In this document: positions 30,061 to 39,294 of the stretch, piece by piece | Numbering within the stretch: the first letter of the stretch is position 1 | Layout: each line of letters begins with the position of its first letter | The notes under the pieces: model-generated | What the model was told of the DNA's origin: nothing | Database searches by the model: none | What the model saw: the letters and a program-made list of their open reading frames with translations, nothing else | Program-made: the position numbers and the translations under genes | Origin: Gammaproteobacteria bacterium RIFCSPHIGHO2_12_FULL_37_14 | GTDB taxonomy: Bacteria; Pseudomonadota; Gammaproteobacteria; DSM-16500 | DNA: 45,755 nt | Direction: 5' to 3' | NCBI GenBank assembly: GCA_001801485.1 | Contig: MGXV01000060.1 | Span: 1-45,755, forward strand

Positions 30061-30609
30061 ATGTTTAATCAAAGACTTAATATGTTTAAGACGCAAAAGG
30101 CATTGCTAGAAGAATATGCTGGAAATGTAAAGGATGGTTTGTGTGTGCCACTCTCAAATGTATATGCTAAGCACATGATATCGAATCAACAACCTAAATT
30201 CTTAGAAGATTGCGATGAAACCTATAAAATGGCAGTAGAAGAAGAACATCATCAATTTGAGTTATCACAACAAGGCAATCAGGATTTCACTCATTCGGCA
30301 TTTATTCATATTCCCCATGAAGATATGACTGTCGATAAAATCTCTCTTACTAATTCGGCTAATTTGCAGCAACTCTTTGCCGACACCGAACATGCTTTGA
30401 TTACTTACCCTATTCAACGAGAAAATGACAATCATATGGTATATTTTGGTAAAAAGAAAAATCACTGTGTCTTTTTTGATGCGAATCACTATGGCGGAGA
30501 AATAAAAGGACCCTGCCCAAACATTTTTGAATACATGTCACACAGTATCGCTGTTGATTATAGTGATGAAGAAAAATCAGCAAAAATCGGTAAAGTAAAA
30601 CACTCATAA
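30061..30609 (+). CDS. YopT-like (peptidase C58 / papain-fold) cysteine protease candidate
   Basis: 182 aa, soluble. The order and context of three residues match the C58 triad of YopT/AvrPphB: Cys28 in DGLCVPLSNVYAKH (family form GvC.gLs..w), His125 in NDNHMVYFG and Asp140 in CVFFDANHYGG (family form FFDPNfG). The His-Asp spacing of 15 is close to that of YopT. The remaining sequence is divergent. YopT-type proteases cut host proteins, such as prenylated Rho GTPases for YopT itself; the substrate here is unknown. The tail has an acidic patch (DYSDEEKS) like the E-block of Dot/Icm substrates. GGGGA precedes ATG 30061. It could instead be another papain-fold hydrolase. Confidence 0.7.
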   Translation: MFNQRLNMFKTQKALLEEYAGNVKDGLCVPLSNVYAKHMISNQQPKFLEDCDETYKMAVEEEHHQFELSQQGNQDFTHSAFIHIPHEDMTVDKISLTNSANLQQLFADTEHALITYPIQRENDNHMVYFGKKKNHCVFFDANHYGGEIKGPCPNIFEYMSHSIAVDYSDEEKSAKIGKVKHS

Positions 30610-30627
30610 TGGTTCCATGATCTCCTA

Positions 30628-31743
30628 TTAACCGTTAAGTCTTATTTTTTTTTGCTTGGGTTCTTCCGTCAATATTTCATTTTGATCAGGATAGGGTCGA
30701 TTTGGATTCTGGATAGGCTGCAAGTTTAAAAGCTTTGTTTGAGATGCGTTGTAGAAAAGTAAAAACGATTCTTCCAGGAAAGTTAGGTCAAGCGCATATC
30801 TGTAAATCCTCGACTCAGAATAACCACTATAAATAAAATGCGAAACCCCAAGCTCAGGATGATAAAACGGCGTGTTGCCATCTGCAACATCCAGCACACG
30901 AAAGACCGGCCGTATTTCATTTACCTTTGACAGCCTGCCAAAACCACCGCGCGCGGCTTGTGCAAGGCACGCAGGGAAATAACGTTCTATACCGCCTATC
31001 ACCTTGATCGCCGCTAAATGATTCTTCCTGCTATCACAACCGTCAAACTGACGGTAATGATACCCATATAACCGAAGTGCCTCATTAAACAGTTGGTCGT
31101 TAAAATGATAGCCAGTTGTAATCACTTTTTTTGTTTGTTTTTTTAGATAACATTGAAATTCTTCAATAGCATTTTCGCAATCTTTATTCGTATTTGATTT
31201 CTCTATCGCAGCAAAAACCTTTTCAAGTGCCGCTGAATCACGCTTTCTTCGTTTTTCTTCTTGCGCTTTATACGCTTCTGGAAATTGCTCAGCATATTGT
31301 CTCGCTAACTCTTTTTCACCTTCTGGTAATTGCATGAGATAACGCGTTATCATCTCTACCATTTCTTCACCCTGATTAATACTGATGTCTTTTGCACCTA
31401 AAGCAACTCGATAAACGGTTCCTTCGATAGGACGGCCGCACCGGTCGTAGGTAATATCTTTTTTGTATAGCAACTCAGGATGTTTTTTCAATATTTCTTC
31501 TACTTCTTTTTTTTCACCAAAGGCAGCATGGTGTAGTAATTTTAAAATATTGAGATCGGTATGGAAGAATCGATGAATACTCTTGCAAGCTCTATCGTAG
31601 CGACCTGCGCTTTGAGTATCCAGAAACGAACCAATCCGTAGCAAGAGTTCAGGTGATAGATCTAATAAAGAGGGCTCCTCCTCAATATTGACTGTATCTT
31701 TTCTTTCATCCAATACTTCAAATAGTTTTCTATTATTCATCAT
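30628..31743 (-). CDS. F-box plus degenerate ankyrin-like protein, candidate effector (371 aa)
   Basis: From ATG 31743 (MMNNRKLFEVLDER). An F-box-like motif (LLDLSPELLLRIGSFLDTQS, then ..ACKSIHRFF) lies at about residues 22-55. At about 70-120 is LLHHAAFGEKKEVEEILKKHPELL...GTVYRVALGAKD, a degenerate ankyrin-like segment. At about 210-310 is a C-terminal domain (TTGYHFNDQL...GGIERYFPACLAQAARGG) shared with the divergent neighbour at 31949. The end EEPKQKKIRLNG is an E-block-like secretion tail. A GTG at 31752 is in frame. Inference: a host-targeted adaptor that may recruit SCF ubiquitin ligase. Confidence 0.8.
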   Translation of the reverse strand: MMNNRKLFEVLDERKDTVNIEEEPSLLDLSPELLLRIGSFLDTQSAGRYDRACKSIHRFFHTDLNILKLLHHAAFGEKKEVEEILKKHPELLYKKDITYDRCGRPIEGTVYRVALGAKDISINQGEEMVEMITRYLMQLPEGEKELARQYAEQFPEAYKAQEEKRRKRDSAALEKVFAAIEKSNTNKDCENAIEEFQCYLKKQTKKVITTGYHFNDQLFNEALRLYGYHYRQFDGCDSRKNHLAAIKVIGGIERYFPACLAQAARGGFGRLSKVNEIRPVFRVLDVADGNTPFYHPELGVSHFIYSGYSESRIYRYALDLTFLEESFLLFYNASQTKLLNLQPIQNPNRPYPDQNEILTEEPKQKKIRLNG

Positions 31744-31808
31744 GACTACCACTTCTCGTTATATTCATTTAAGCCTACATTACTCAATAAATCTTAAGAA
31801 TAACTATA

Positions 31809-31878
31809 GGGCACCTCTAGAAAAAATGCGAGGTTTTGACAGTTTTATGCTTTAAAAATGCAATTTCTAGACGTGCCC
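31809..31878. repeat. 70-bp palindromic (MITE-like) element
   Basis: Terminal inverted repeats of 15 bp match at 14 positions: GGGCACCTCTAGAAA (31809-31823) and TTTCTAGACGTGCCC (31864-31878). No coding sequence lies inside. It sits in the 205-bp gap between two divergent F-box genes. CTTAAGAAT occurs on both sides (31793-31801 and 31878-31886), but not flush with both ends, so a target-site duplication is not proven. Confidence 0.65.
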
Positions 31879-31893
31879 TTAAGAATCCCTTAA
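31878..31893 (+). promoter_or_regulatory. PmrA-like box upstream of the 382-aa F-box gene
   Basis: CTTAAGAATCCCTTAAG: half-sites at 31878 and 31889 (period 11). CATAAC (31908-31913), 14 nt later, is a possible -10; a perfect TATAAT at 31920-31925 is closer to the gene. The first base is also the last base of the palindromic element. Confidence 0.6.
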
Positions 31894-31948
31894 GTCTATT
31901 CTGTCAACATAACGACCAATATAATAAGATAAGCAACGAGGTGTGGCC

Positions 31949-33094
31949 GTGGCAAATAACCGATTTCCGCTAGAATTACTTCCCGATGTTGCGCAATTAG
32001 AAATTGAGACGTATCTTTCTCTTGCTGATAAGATCAATTTGGCGATGGCCTGTAAAGCTACTTTAAAAAATGCCAAACAACTCGATCAAAACGGCTATTA
32101 TTACAAAAGCCTCGATAGCTTCGATCAACATAGTGAATATGACAAAGACCTCGATAAAAAATTTAGATACAACGGATCAATATTTTTTAATTCACGCATG
32201 CATGCCATGCAGAAAAATCTAAAGCAGGCGGGATTGTATATTTTGAAAGGCAGAATAGATGAAGCATTAGCGATAATTGATAAAGATCCTGACCTATTAC
32301 TTCAAGTGATTCCAGCCATCACCTTGAAGAAGCATCCATCCCATGACGGTGAGAAGCATATTGGTCGTACGTTATATCAGCTTGCTTTAGGTACTTATGA
32401 TCATGAGTTATATGAAGCCATTGGTCAACGTATTGAGTCAAAGTATGGACGCGATATCAAAGCAAAACAGTTCCATGAACAATTTCCTAATGGTGTGAAG
32501 AGTACGAAGAGTTTTCGTGCCGTATTTGATGCACTTATCAAAACGATGGCAGCAGACACAACGATAGCTTTCATTAATGATCAAAATATAATGAATGATG
32601 AGACAAGGGCAGCGCTACAATCATTAACAAAGAGCCTGGCACGATCTGATGGGTACACAACGGGTGTGCATTTTGACTTACAAATCGTTATAGATTTGAT
32701 AGAAGCCTATGACGAAGGTTATGACGAATTCATAAATGAAAATAAAAAATGGGACCGGCGTGCATGTTATTGGCGATGTGCATTTGGCCTGATAGAAAGT
32801 TTCATGCCGTATTTTGTTGCGATGGCGTTAAATGAAAAGAATGATTTTTCTGACGTCATGGAAGGTAAAAAGAAGGTGACGAGATCGGCGGTGGTTGATG
32901 ATGGTTCGGACTTTTTTGACGCGCGTTTGGGAGATTCTCGTTATATAATTTGCGGGCACTGGTGGCAGGTGGGTTGGCTGCGAAACGCGGACACGGACGC
33001 CGGGTTAAAAACTTTTGTCAGGCTCACACAGAAAAACTTGGACAACTTAAGCAGCAATTGCAACAACCAACAAGCTCTCAACTGCAAGAAGTAA
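31949..33094 (+). CDS. F-box plus degenerate ankyrin-like protein, candidate effector (about 381 aa)
   Basis: Paralogue of the divergent 371-aa gene. An F-box-like motif lies at about residues 5-45 (FPLELLPDVAQLEIETYLSL, then ..ACKATLKN). An ankyrin-like segment lies at about 88-150 (LYILKGRIDEALAIIDKDPDLLL...GRTLYQLALGTYD). The shared C-terminal domain lies at about 228-345 (TTGVHFDLQ..., IESFMPYFVAMAL, DDGSDFFDARLGDSRYIICG). Start GTG 31949 has GAGG 7 nt upstream; a GTG at 31943 is also in frame. It has a PmrA-like box 56-71 bp upstream. Inference: a host-targeted adaptor. Confidence 0.8.
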   Translation: MANNRFPLELLPDVAQLEIETYLSLADKINLAMACKATLKNAKQLDQNGYYYKSLDSFDQHSEYDKDLDKKFRYNGSIFFNSRMHAMQKNLKQAGLYILKGRIDEALAIIDKDPDLLLQVIPAITLKKHPSHDGEKHIGRTLYQLALGTYDHELYEAIGQRIESKYGRDIKAKQFHEQFPNGVKSTKSFRAVFDALIKTMAADTTIAFINDQNIMNDETRAALQSLTKSLARSDGYTTGVHFDLQIVIDLIEAYDEGYDEFINENKKWDRRACYWRCAFGLIESFMPYFVAMALNEKNDFSDVMEGKKKVTRSAVVDDGSDFFDARLGDSRYIICGHWWQVGWLRNADTDAGLKTFVRLTQKNLDNLSSNCNNQQALNCKK

Positions 33095-33214
33095 ATCAGC
33101 GCAGAAGATAGTGTCAGATTGTTTAATGTGCCTGATTAACAAGCCGGTTGTATTTGACCATCAGACATGGTTACAATATGTTCAACTTTTTAATTCCATT
33201 ATTCTGGAGCATTT

Positions 33215-34072
33215 ATGATTTCTCAAGGAAGAGATTTATTGCAACGTTTTAACAATTTAGTTTGGCCGTACATATTTACTCATTCAACGTTATTTAAACC
33301 CGCTGACCACCTGTTGCTTAAAAATACTAGAAATGGTGATACCAATTCAATCGTTGAGTTAGCCAGCAGACATTTAAATAAATCTCACATCACGATTGAG
33401 CAACTACCGTGGGCTTTGCATATTTTTTTGCTTAATAAAGAAGATAGTCTCAGCCACACGATGAAAAATACGCTCTTAAAAAATTATCCGGATATCATGG
33501 ATCACATCATTGAAATTAAAAAAATATTTGATTCCACAAATTCTTTTGATTACACGCATGACACCTTGGAATGTTATAGTCGAATTTATGATTTCTATCA
33601 TACAATTAGCAATTTAACCGATCAATCGAGCAAAATTCAAGCAGATTTTCGAGAACAATTCATTGAAGTTCTATTAAGCGTGTTGAAAAAGGACACCGAT
33701 TATTTTCAATTATCGAAAATAAAATACCCTTCTGATTATGAAACATCACAGCAAAGCCTAATTAATTATTATAAAGATTGTGCAAAATACCAAATTGGTT
33801 TTTATCATACCCTAAGTAAACAATTAAATGAAAAATACACAGCATTCATCACTGCAGGAATACATGGAAACAAAAATATACATCATGATGCTGCTCTCAT
33901 TCTTACCAGCTTTATTATTGAAGATGCAAAATTACCACATACTTATGCGCATTTTTTAACAACACATTGTTCTGATAAATATGCCAACTTGATTGATCAA
34001 TTCAATATTGAATTGAAAAAAGTTCCAGCTCCAAACATTATTAATTCACAGACAAAGGTCGCTCAACCCTGA
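33215..34072 (+). CDS. Hypothetical protein (285 aa)
   Basis: Unrecognised. Soluble and mostly helical, rich in His, Tyr, Asn and Lys, with no membrane segment. Start ATG 33215 has GGAG 6 nt upstream. TTGTAT (33148-33153) and TACAAT (33172-33177) with an 18-bp spacer form a possible promoter; no PmrA-like repeat. Its place among effector-like genes and its low-GC composition suggest the same class. Confidence 0.7.
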   Translation: MISQGRDLLQRFNNLVWPYIFTHSTLFKPADHLLLKNTRNGDTNSIVELASRHLNKSHITIEQLPWALHIFLLNKEDSLSHTMKNTLLKNYPDIMDHIIEIKKIFDSTNSFDYTHDTLECYSRIYDFYHTISNLTDQSSKIQADFREQFIEVLLSVLKKDTDYFQLSKIKYPSDYETSQQSLINYYKDCAKYQIGFYHTLSKQLNEKYTAFITAGIHGNKNIHHDAALILTSFIIEDAKLPHTYAHFLTTHCSDKYANLIDQFNIELKKVPAPNIINSQTKVAQP

Positions 34073-34110
34073 ATGTGATTAATAATCCCTCATCCAGCAA
34101 TTTTTATGGA

Positions 34111-34138
34111 TTGAAAATAAAATATTTTTCTGTATGAT
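34111..34138 (+). promoter_or_regulatory. Putative promoter of the 363-aa gene
   Basis: TTGAAA (34111-34116), a 16-bp spacer and TATGAT (34133-34138) preceded by TG (extended -10). It lies 57 bp before ATG 34195. Confidence 0.5.
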
Positions 34139-34194
34139 AAGCGCAACTACAATCGATACATCATCACTTATCATCTAGAAAATGAGGGAAATTC

Positions 34195-35286
34195 ATGCGA
34201 ATATTAGAATTAATACCACAGTCTCGAAATGAGTTTATTCAAGAAGCTGCTCCTAGTATTTATACGAATAGTCAATCGCAGGAACACTCGAGAGTAAAGA
34301 TATTTGCAGCTGATAATTATAAAATATTTGGTATTAATCGAGATGATCAAGAAAATATAAATTACGATGCCTTACGTCATACTATTTCATACCTCATGGG
34401 TTTCCAAAATACTTATCCTAAGTTTGTTCAAATGATAGGAGATTCGCAACCTTTTTCTCCAGAAGGGACTCAATTTGCACAACAACGATTGAACGATTTT
34501 GTTCTTAATCAGTATCCCGATTGCATTATCCTCTTTGGTTTTACAGGCAAATACTATAAAGAAAAAAATATAACAGATACTAATCATTTGCTTTCTTTGA
34601 TGGTTGATAACAAAAAAATAGAATCTAATCGTGTTCTTGCAAATATGGTTGATTATCACACCCCTGCAGCTATAAAAGATAAATGGCCTGGGATTGCTAT
34701 ATCAGAAAACGTTATCAATTACACATTAGTTTATACAAATACTGATAACCCTGGAGCAACATTTGGTAATGATACACCCACGACTGATGGCTTAACCAAT
34801 ACTGCTCTATTGTGTTGTGAAGGAGGTGTTCAATCTCTCCTCCAAATAATAAACATGTTAAATAAAAATGTTGAAGTCACTGGTGTAACAGGGCTTCGTG
34901 ATTTGAGTGATCCTAACAATCGTTATGCATTTGATCTTGAATCAGGAAAACCCTATTTATCTGCATCAGGTTTTTTACAATTTATTAAAGAAAAAGTTTC
35001 TACTAGAAATGATGTGACTGATATTCATATAAAAGAATGGATGAACAATTATTTTGAAAAGTTTTCTCTGACCAATCCGAAAGCAAAGGATGCTGATACT
35101 AAGCAATCCTTATGGAAAGAAGCTTTGGATAAAATCTTTTCATTTGAAATTTGGAAGAAACTTGATCATTTCCAGGTGATTGACAAACAAGCTTTTGAAT
35201 TGAAGCAAACCGTTACAAATAGTTCTCAAGAATTTAATGAAAACATTTTGACTGAAAAAATTCAAATGTTAAATTTTAAGCGTTAA
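34195..35286 (+). CDS. Hypothetical protein with LOG/SLOG-like features (363 aa)
   Basis: No confident family. The central part looks like an alpha/beta Rossmann-like domain: hydrophobic strand [14 protein letters not shown] (about 105-118), and [16 protein letters not shown] with following strand [11 protein letters not shown] (about 213-240). The latter resembles the GG..T..E helix of LOG/SLOG nucleotide-binding proteins. The C-terminal third is helical and charged. GAGGGAAA precedes ATG 34195. Its 3' end overlaps the convergent dusA end by 4 bp. A nucleotide-binding or nucleotide-cleaving role is only a guess. Confidence 0.7.
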   Translation: MRILELIPQSRNEFIQEAAPSIYTNSQSQEHSRVKIFAADNYKIFGINRDDQENINYDALRHTISYLMGFQNTYPKFVQMIGDSQPFSPEGTQFAQQRLNDFVLNQYPDCIILFGFTGKYYKEKNITDTNHLLSLMVDNKKIESNRVLANMVDYHTPAAIKDKWPGIAISENVINYTLVYTNTDNPGATFGNDTPTTDGLTNTALLCCEGGVQSLLQIINMLNKNVEVTGVTGLRDLSDPNNRYAFDLESGKPYLSASGFLQFIKEKVSTRNDVTDIHIKEWMNNYFEKFSLTNPKAKDADTKQSLWKEALDKIFSFEIWKKLDHFQVIDKQAFELKQTVTNSSQEFNENILTEKIQMLNFKR

Positions 35287-36326
35287 ACATTCGCGCGAGC
35301 CGCGGGATCTACTTGAATGCTTGAATGATCGTTGCAACAGTGGATTCCGTTAGCTCTAAAAGCTTCATTTTGCTGAGCATATAAAGCTAAAGCCTTTGTG
35401 ACCACTTCTACTCCCGCGCAAGCTTGATGCGCATGTTGGCTTAAGTAACGACGCCACACTGCTGCACCTCGTTGACCTTGAAATAATCCCAAAATATGTC
35501 GCGTCATGGAAGATAATTTTACATGATGATGTAATTGTTCATGAATATAAGGAAGTAAATGTTGAATTATTTCAAAACGAGATAAAATGGGTTGATGAAA
35601 ATATTTTTTTTGAATTTCGGCTAATAAGTATGGATTAGCATAAGCCGCCCGACCAATCATCACGCCATCAACATGTGCTAATTGTTGATCGATCTCAGCA
35701 ATTGTTTTAATGCCACCATTGGCAATAATAGTTAAATGTTGAAAATCTTTTTTAAGTTGCCATACCACAGAATATTCTAACGGCGGAATCTCGCGATTCT
35801 GTCTAGGGCTTAACCCAGATAACCAAGCTTTGCGCGCATGAATAATAAACACACGACAACCCGCATTCGCTACCAATTTTACAAAATGATAAAGATGTTC
35901 ATAGGAATCTTGATTATCCACACCAATACGACATTTAACGGTTACTGGAATACGCACCGCCTGACACATAGCCGCTACACATTCTGCTACCAATGATGGT
36001 GTCAGCATCAAGCAAGCGCCAAAGCGACCAGATTGAACCCGGTCACTAGGGCAACCTATATTGAGATTGATTTCATCGTAACCATACTCTTCTCCTATTT
36101 TTGCGCATTGTGCAAGTGTGCTCGGATCACTTCCTCCTAATTGCAAGGCAACCGGTTTTTCTGCTTGATGAAAATCTAATAAATGATGCTGATGACCATG
36201 AATTATTGCATGAGAGGTAATCATTTCGGTATACAAAAGAACTTGCGACGAAATTAAACGTAAAAAATAACGATCATGTTTATCAGTATAATCCATCATC
36301 GGTGCAACAGAAATGAGAGGACTCAC
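35283..36326 (-). CDS. dusA: tRNA-dihydrouridine(20/20a) synthase
   Basis: FMN-dependent TIM-barrel enzyme reducing uridine to dihydrouridine in the tRNA D-loop. 347 aa. Visible motifs are [22 protein letters not shown], the LQLGGSDP strand, NLNIGCPS with the catalytic Cys and [20 protein letters not shown], and ANGGI. The start is GTG 36326, which overlaps the lapB stop (TAGTG). The HARKA.L.GLSP.QNR block is typical of DusA rather than DusB/C. Confidence 0.95.
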   Translation of the reverse strand: MSPLISVAPMMDYTDKHDRYFLRLISSQVLLYTEMITSHAIIHGHQHHLLDFHQAEKPVALQLGGSDPSTLAQCAKIGEEYGYDEINLNIGCPSDRVQSGRFGACLMLTPSLVAECVAAMCQAVRIPVTVKCRIGVDNQDSYEHLYHFVKLVANAGCRVFIIHARKAWLSGLSPRQNREIPPLEYSVVWQLKKDFQHLTIIANGGIKTIAEIDQQLAHVDGVMIGRAAYANPYLLAEIQKKYFHQPILSRFEIIQHLLPYIHEQLHHHVKLSSMTRHILGLFQGQRGAAVWRRYLSQHAHQACAGVEVVTKALALYAQQNEAFRANGIHCCNDHSSIQVDPAARANV

Positions 36327-37498
36327 TATACCAACCCTTCCTCAAATCCATGAATAGGTAAAATGGTATTCCACTGCTTACACCCCGGACATTGCCAATG
36401 CAGAGATTTTCCTGAAAATCCGCAGGAATAGCATTGATATTCAGGTTTATTAGCAAGAATTTTTTTCATTAAATTTTGTAAAATATATAAATCTTCTTTT
36501 GCCCTTCCTTCCACATCTGCAATATATAAATTAATAAACAGATGAAGACCTCGCAAAGAAGGATAGCGACGTACATAATCAGCAACAAAATTTGCAGCAA
36601 CTTTATCCCCTTTCCATTCTCGAATTCGCTCAGCAAGAATAAGCACAACAGGAATTTTTGGATGCTCTTCAATTAAAACTTTTAAATAAGCAAGCAATTC
36701 ATCTTCTTGTTGCATTTTTTCGTAACAAATGGCAAGCAAATCAATCGCTTCGGAAAGATAATCTGGATTTTGGTCTTTAACTTTCTTTAAATAACGTAAT
36801 GCTGATTTATAATCTTGCTCTCCCATGCAAACTTTTGCTTGCAACAAACTAGCCCGAACACAAGATTGATCTGCGGCAAATGCATGCCCAAGGTGTTCTC
36901 TTGCTAAATCAAAATCTGCTTTAAGATAAGCGATATCTGCTAATTCACAGTAATAATGTGCGATAACCCCTTGCATGTTTTGTCGTGTAACCGTTTCATA
37001 TTGAGTAGCTACTTTAATAGCATTTTCCCAATCTTTTTCTTGTTGATAAATATCAATTAACATTTGCAAGGCACGTGCTGAATGCGATTTGGCACTAATC
37101 AATTCCAAAAAAACACGCTCTGCTCGATCTAACATTCCGGCGCTTAAATAATCTTGCCCTAGCTCAAAAAGAGATTGCTCACGATAAATTTTTTCTAATT
37201 GTGGCCTGGCAATAAGATTTTGATGAATGCGGATCGCTCTATCAACCTCGCCCCGTTTGCGAAAAAGCTTACCGACAGCAAGATGCGTTTCTACTGTATC
37301 ACTATCTACTTCTAACATCTTAATAAAAATATCAACGGCCTTATCAGTTTCTTCGTTTAATAAAAAATTAAGTCCGGTAAGATAATCGCGTGGAATAATT
37401 ATTTTTCGGGATTCTTTCTCTTGAGGCCGTGACCGATAACCAAGCAACCAAGCTATTCCTATCGCAATTAATATTAGCAATATCCAAACTAGCTTCAT
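36326..37498 (-). CDS. lapB: Lipopolysaccharide assembly protein LapB (YciM)
   Basis: Inner-membrane anchored TPR protein that with FtsH controls LpxC and so LPS synthesis. 390 aa: N-terminal anchor (about 2-20), about nine TPR units and a C-terminal rubredoxin-like metal site ([18 protein letters not shown]). The start overlaps the lapA stop as TAATG, so translation is coupled. Confidence 0.95.
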   Translation of the reverse strand: MKLVWILLILIAIGIAWLLGYRSRPQEKESRKIIIPRDYLTGLNFLLNEETDKAVDIFIKMLEVDSDTVETHLAVGKLFRKRGEVDRAIRIHQNLIARPQLEKIYREQSLFELGQDYLSAGMLDRAERVFLELISAKSHSARALQMLIDIYQQEKDWENAIKVATQYETVTRQNMQGVIAHYYCELADIAYLKADFDLAREHLGHAFAADQSCVRASLLQAKVCMGEQDYKSALRYLKKVKDQNPDYLSEAIDLLAICYEKMQQEDELLAYLKVLIEEHPKIPVVLILAERIREWKGDKVAANFVADYVRRYPSLRGLHLFINLYIADVEGRAKEDLYILQNLMKKILANKPEYQCYSCGFSGKSLHWQCPGCKQWNTILPIHGFEEGLV

Positions 37499-37788
37499 TA
37501 AACCTTATCCTGTATCGGAATAGCCCGTAAATTTTCAATTTCTTTTTCAGCTAATACTAATCGTTGACGTAAGCGATAATTAAGTAATTTGGACTTCATC
37601 AATAACCAAAGAATAAAAATCATCCCAATAAAACAGCCGAACGCAAACACAAATACTAATAGTAATGAAAGTGGCAATGTACTTTGGCTAAGATAATAAT
37701 TAATCGTGACTGATTCAGAATTTAATGTGGCAAATGTCATCCCAAATAAAATAATAATGAGTAAGAAAAAATAGCTAATAATGCGCAC
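37498..37788 (-). CDS. lapA: LapA family protein (YciS)
   Basis: 96 aa with two membrane helices (about 2-21 and 40-63) and a short helical tail. The motif FATLNSESVTINYYL and the following second helix are typical of the LapA domain. The start is GTG 37788 with AGGAG 7 nt upstream. It heads the lapA-lapB-dusA overlap set, 53 bp after serS. Confidence 0.9.
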   Translation of the reverse strand: MRIISYFFLLIIILFGMTFATLNSESVTINYYLSQSTLPLSLLLVFVFAFGCFIGMIFILWLLMKSKLLNYRLRQRLVLAEKEIENLRAIPIQDKV

Positions 37789-37841
37789 AGCATTCTCCTG
37801 TTAACTTAGAACATCATCTTATAGACATTCATGCCAAATAA

Positions 37842-39113
37842 TTACTCAATCACTTTTATTCCACCCATATAGCTTTGTAAAGCGTCTGGAATGTGAATTC
37901 GACCTAACTCATCTTGATAATTTTCCAAAATCGCAACAAGCGTACGGCCAACTGCTAAGGCTGAACCATTCAAAGTATGGAGCAAATCAATCGTTCCTGA
38001 TTCATTACGCCATCTGGCCTTCATTCGTCTTGCCTGAAAGCTTTCTGTATTACTGCATGACGAAATTTCTCGATAACATTGTTGTCCTGGTAACCATACT
38101 TCCAAGTCATAAGTTTTTGCTGCTGCAAATCCAAGATCTGCTGTGCAGAGTGTCACCACACGATAAGGAAGTTTTAATCGTTGCAATATAACTTCCGCAT
38201 GCCCAGTCAATTCATCTAACACTTGATAGGATTGTACTGAAGATACAATTTGTACTAATTCAACTTTCTCAAATTGATGCTGACGTATCATACCACGAAT
38301 ATCTTTGCCATAAGATCCAGCTTCACTACGAAAACACGAGCTATAGCAAACATATTTGATTGGCAATTGTTTATAATTGATAATATCGTCTCTGACAGTA
38401 TTGGTCACTGGCACCTCAGCAGTAGAAATTAAATATTGTTCGTTTTCTCCCTTAATCGCAAATAAATCTTCTTTAAACTTTGGTAATTGACCAACTCCAA
38501 ATAAACAATCGGCATGAACTATATACGGCACACTAATTTCTTGATAACCATGTTCATTGGTATGTATATCTAACATAAATTGAATTAATGCACGTTGTAA
38601 TCTTGCCAGTGGTCCACGTAATACCACAAAACGAGCACCAGCAAGCTTGGTGGCTGTTTCAAAATCCATCCATTGATTTTTAGCGCCTAATTCCACGTGA
38701 TCTTTTGGAGTAAAAGAAAATTTTCTAGGTTCACCCCAGCTTCGTTCTACTCGATTATCTTTTTCACTTTTGCCAATAGGAACAGATTCATGCGGGATAT
38801 TTGGTAAACTTGCTAAAAAATTTTCTAATTCTCCTTGGATAATAGCGAATTGATCTTCTTTAGCTTTTAAGGTATCACTGAATTCTTTTAGAGTTCCTAA
38901 AACAATTTCTATATTATTTCCTGCCGCTTTTGCTCGACCAACTTCTTTTGATTGAACATTACGTTGATTTTGTAATTCTTGTATTTCAACTTGTAATCGT
39001 TTTCGTTGTTCTTCTAACGTATTAAATTTTTTAACATCCAGGATGAGGCCGCGCGTTTTTAATTGTGCAGCAACTGATTCTGTCGATGTTCGTACTAACT
39101 TGGGGTCTAGCAT
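37842..39113 (-). CDS. serS: Serine--tRNA ligase
   Basis: Class II aminoacyl-tRNA synthetase. 423 aa: N-terminal coiled-coil arm (about 30-105) that contacts the long variable arm of tRNA-Ser, motif 2 ([20 protein letters not shown]) and motif 3 ([20 protein letters not shown]). Full length. Confidence 0.97.
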   Translation of the reverse strand: MLDPKLVRTSTESVAAQLKTRGLILDVKKFNTLEEQRKRLQVEIQELQNQRNVQSKEVGRAKAAGNNIEIVLGTLKEFSDTLKAKEDQFAIIQGELENFLASLPNIPHESVPIGKSEKDNRVERSWGEPRKFSFTPKDHVELGAKNQWMDFETATKLAGARFVVLRGPLARLQRALIQFMLDIHTNEHGYQEISVPYIVHADCLFGVGQLPKFKEDLFAIKGENEQYLISTAEVPVTNTVRDDIINYKQLPIKYVCYSSCFRSEAGSYGKDIRGMIRQHQFEKVELVQIVSSVQSYQVLDELTGHAEVILQRLKLPYRVVTLCTADLGFAAAKTYDLEVWLPGQQCYREISSCSNTESFQARRMKARWRNESGTIDLLHTLNGSALAVGRTLVAILENYQDELGRIHIPDALQSYMGGIKVIE

Positions 39114-39133
39114 GATTACTCCCAGCTACTAAA

Positions 39134-39294
39134 GTTGAAAATCCCCCCGCACTTCGTGCGGCCCCCTTTTTCAAAGGGGGCGATCATTTGCTCACTCTTC
39201 GCGCAGCCCTTTTTCAAAGGGGGCGAGCATGTTTTTACTCACCCTCTTTTTTAAAAGAGGGTCGGCGCGTTTTTTGCGCCGGGGAGATTTTTAG
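39134..39294. repeat. Five-hairpin palindromic repeat cluster between sucD and serS
   Basis: The outer ends form a loose inverted pair (AAAATCCCCCC at the left, GGGGAGATTTTT at the right). Inside are hairpins at 39147-39161 (CCGCAC/GTGCGG), 39161-39181 (GCCCCCTTT/AAAGGGGGC), 39207-39221 (CCCTTT/AAAGGG), 39241-39262 (ACCCTCTTTT/AAAAGAGGGT) and 39263-39281 (CGGCGC/GCGCCG). The second and third share CTTTTTCAAAGGGGGCGA, so they are direct repeats about 45 bp apart. It may be a compound MITE/REP-like element. It reaches the sucD stop codon and could also act as a terminator for sucD. Confidence 0.75.

Noticed and set aside
31775..31801. CTTAAG upstream of the 371-aa minus-strand gene as a PmrA box for that gene
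   Set aside because: The position 11 bp on reads TTGAG on the minus strand, and the next CTTAA is 25 bp away; kept only as a lone half-site.
39134..39294. Possible CRISPR array
   Set aside because: The units are unequal palindromes without regular spacers; a MITE/REP-like cluster fits better.
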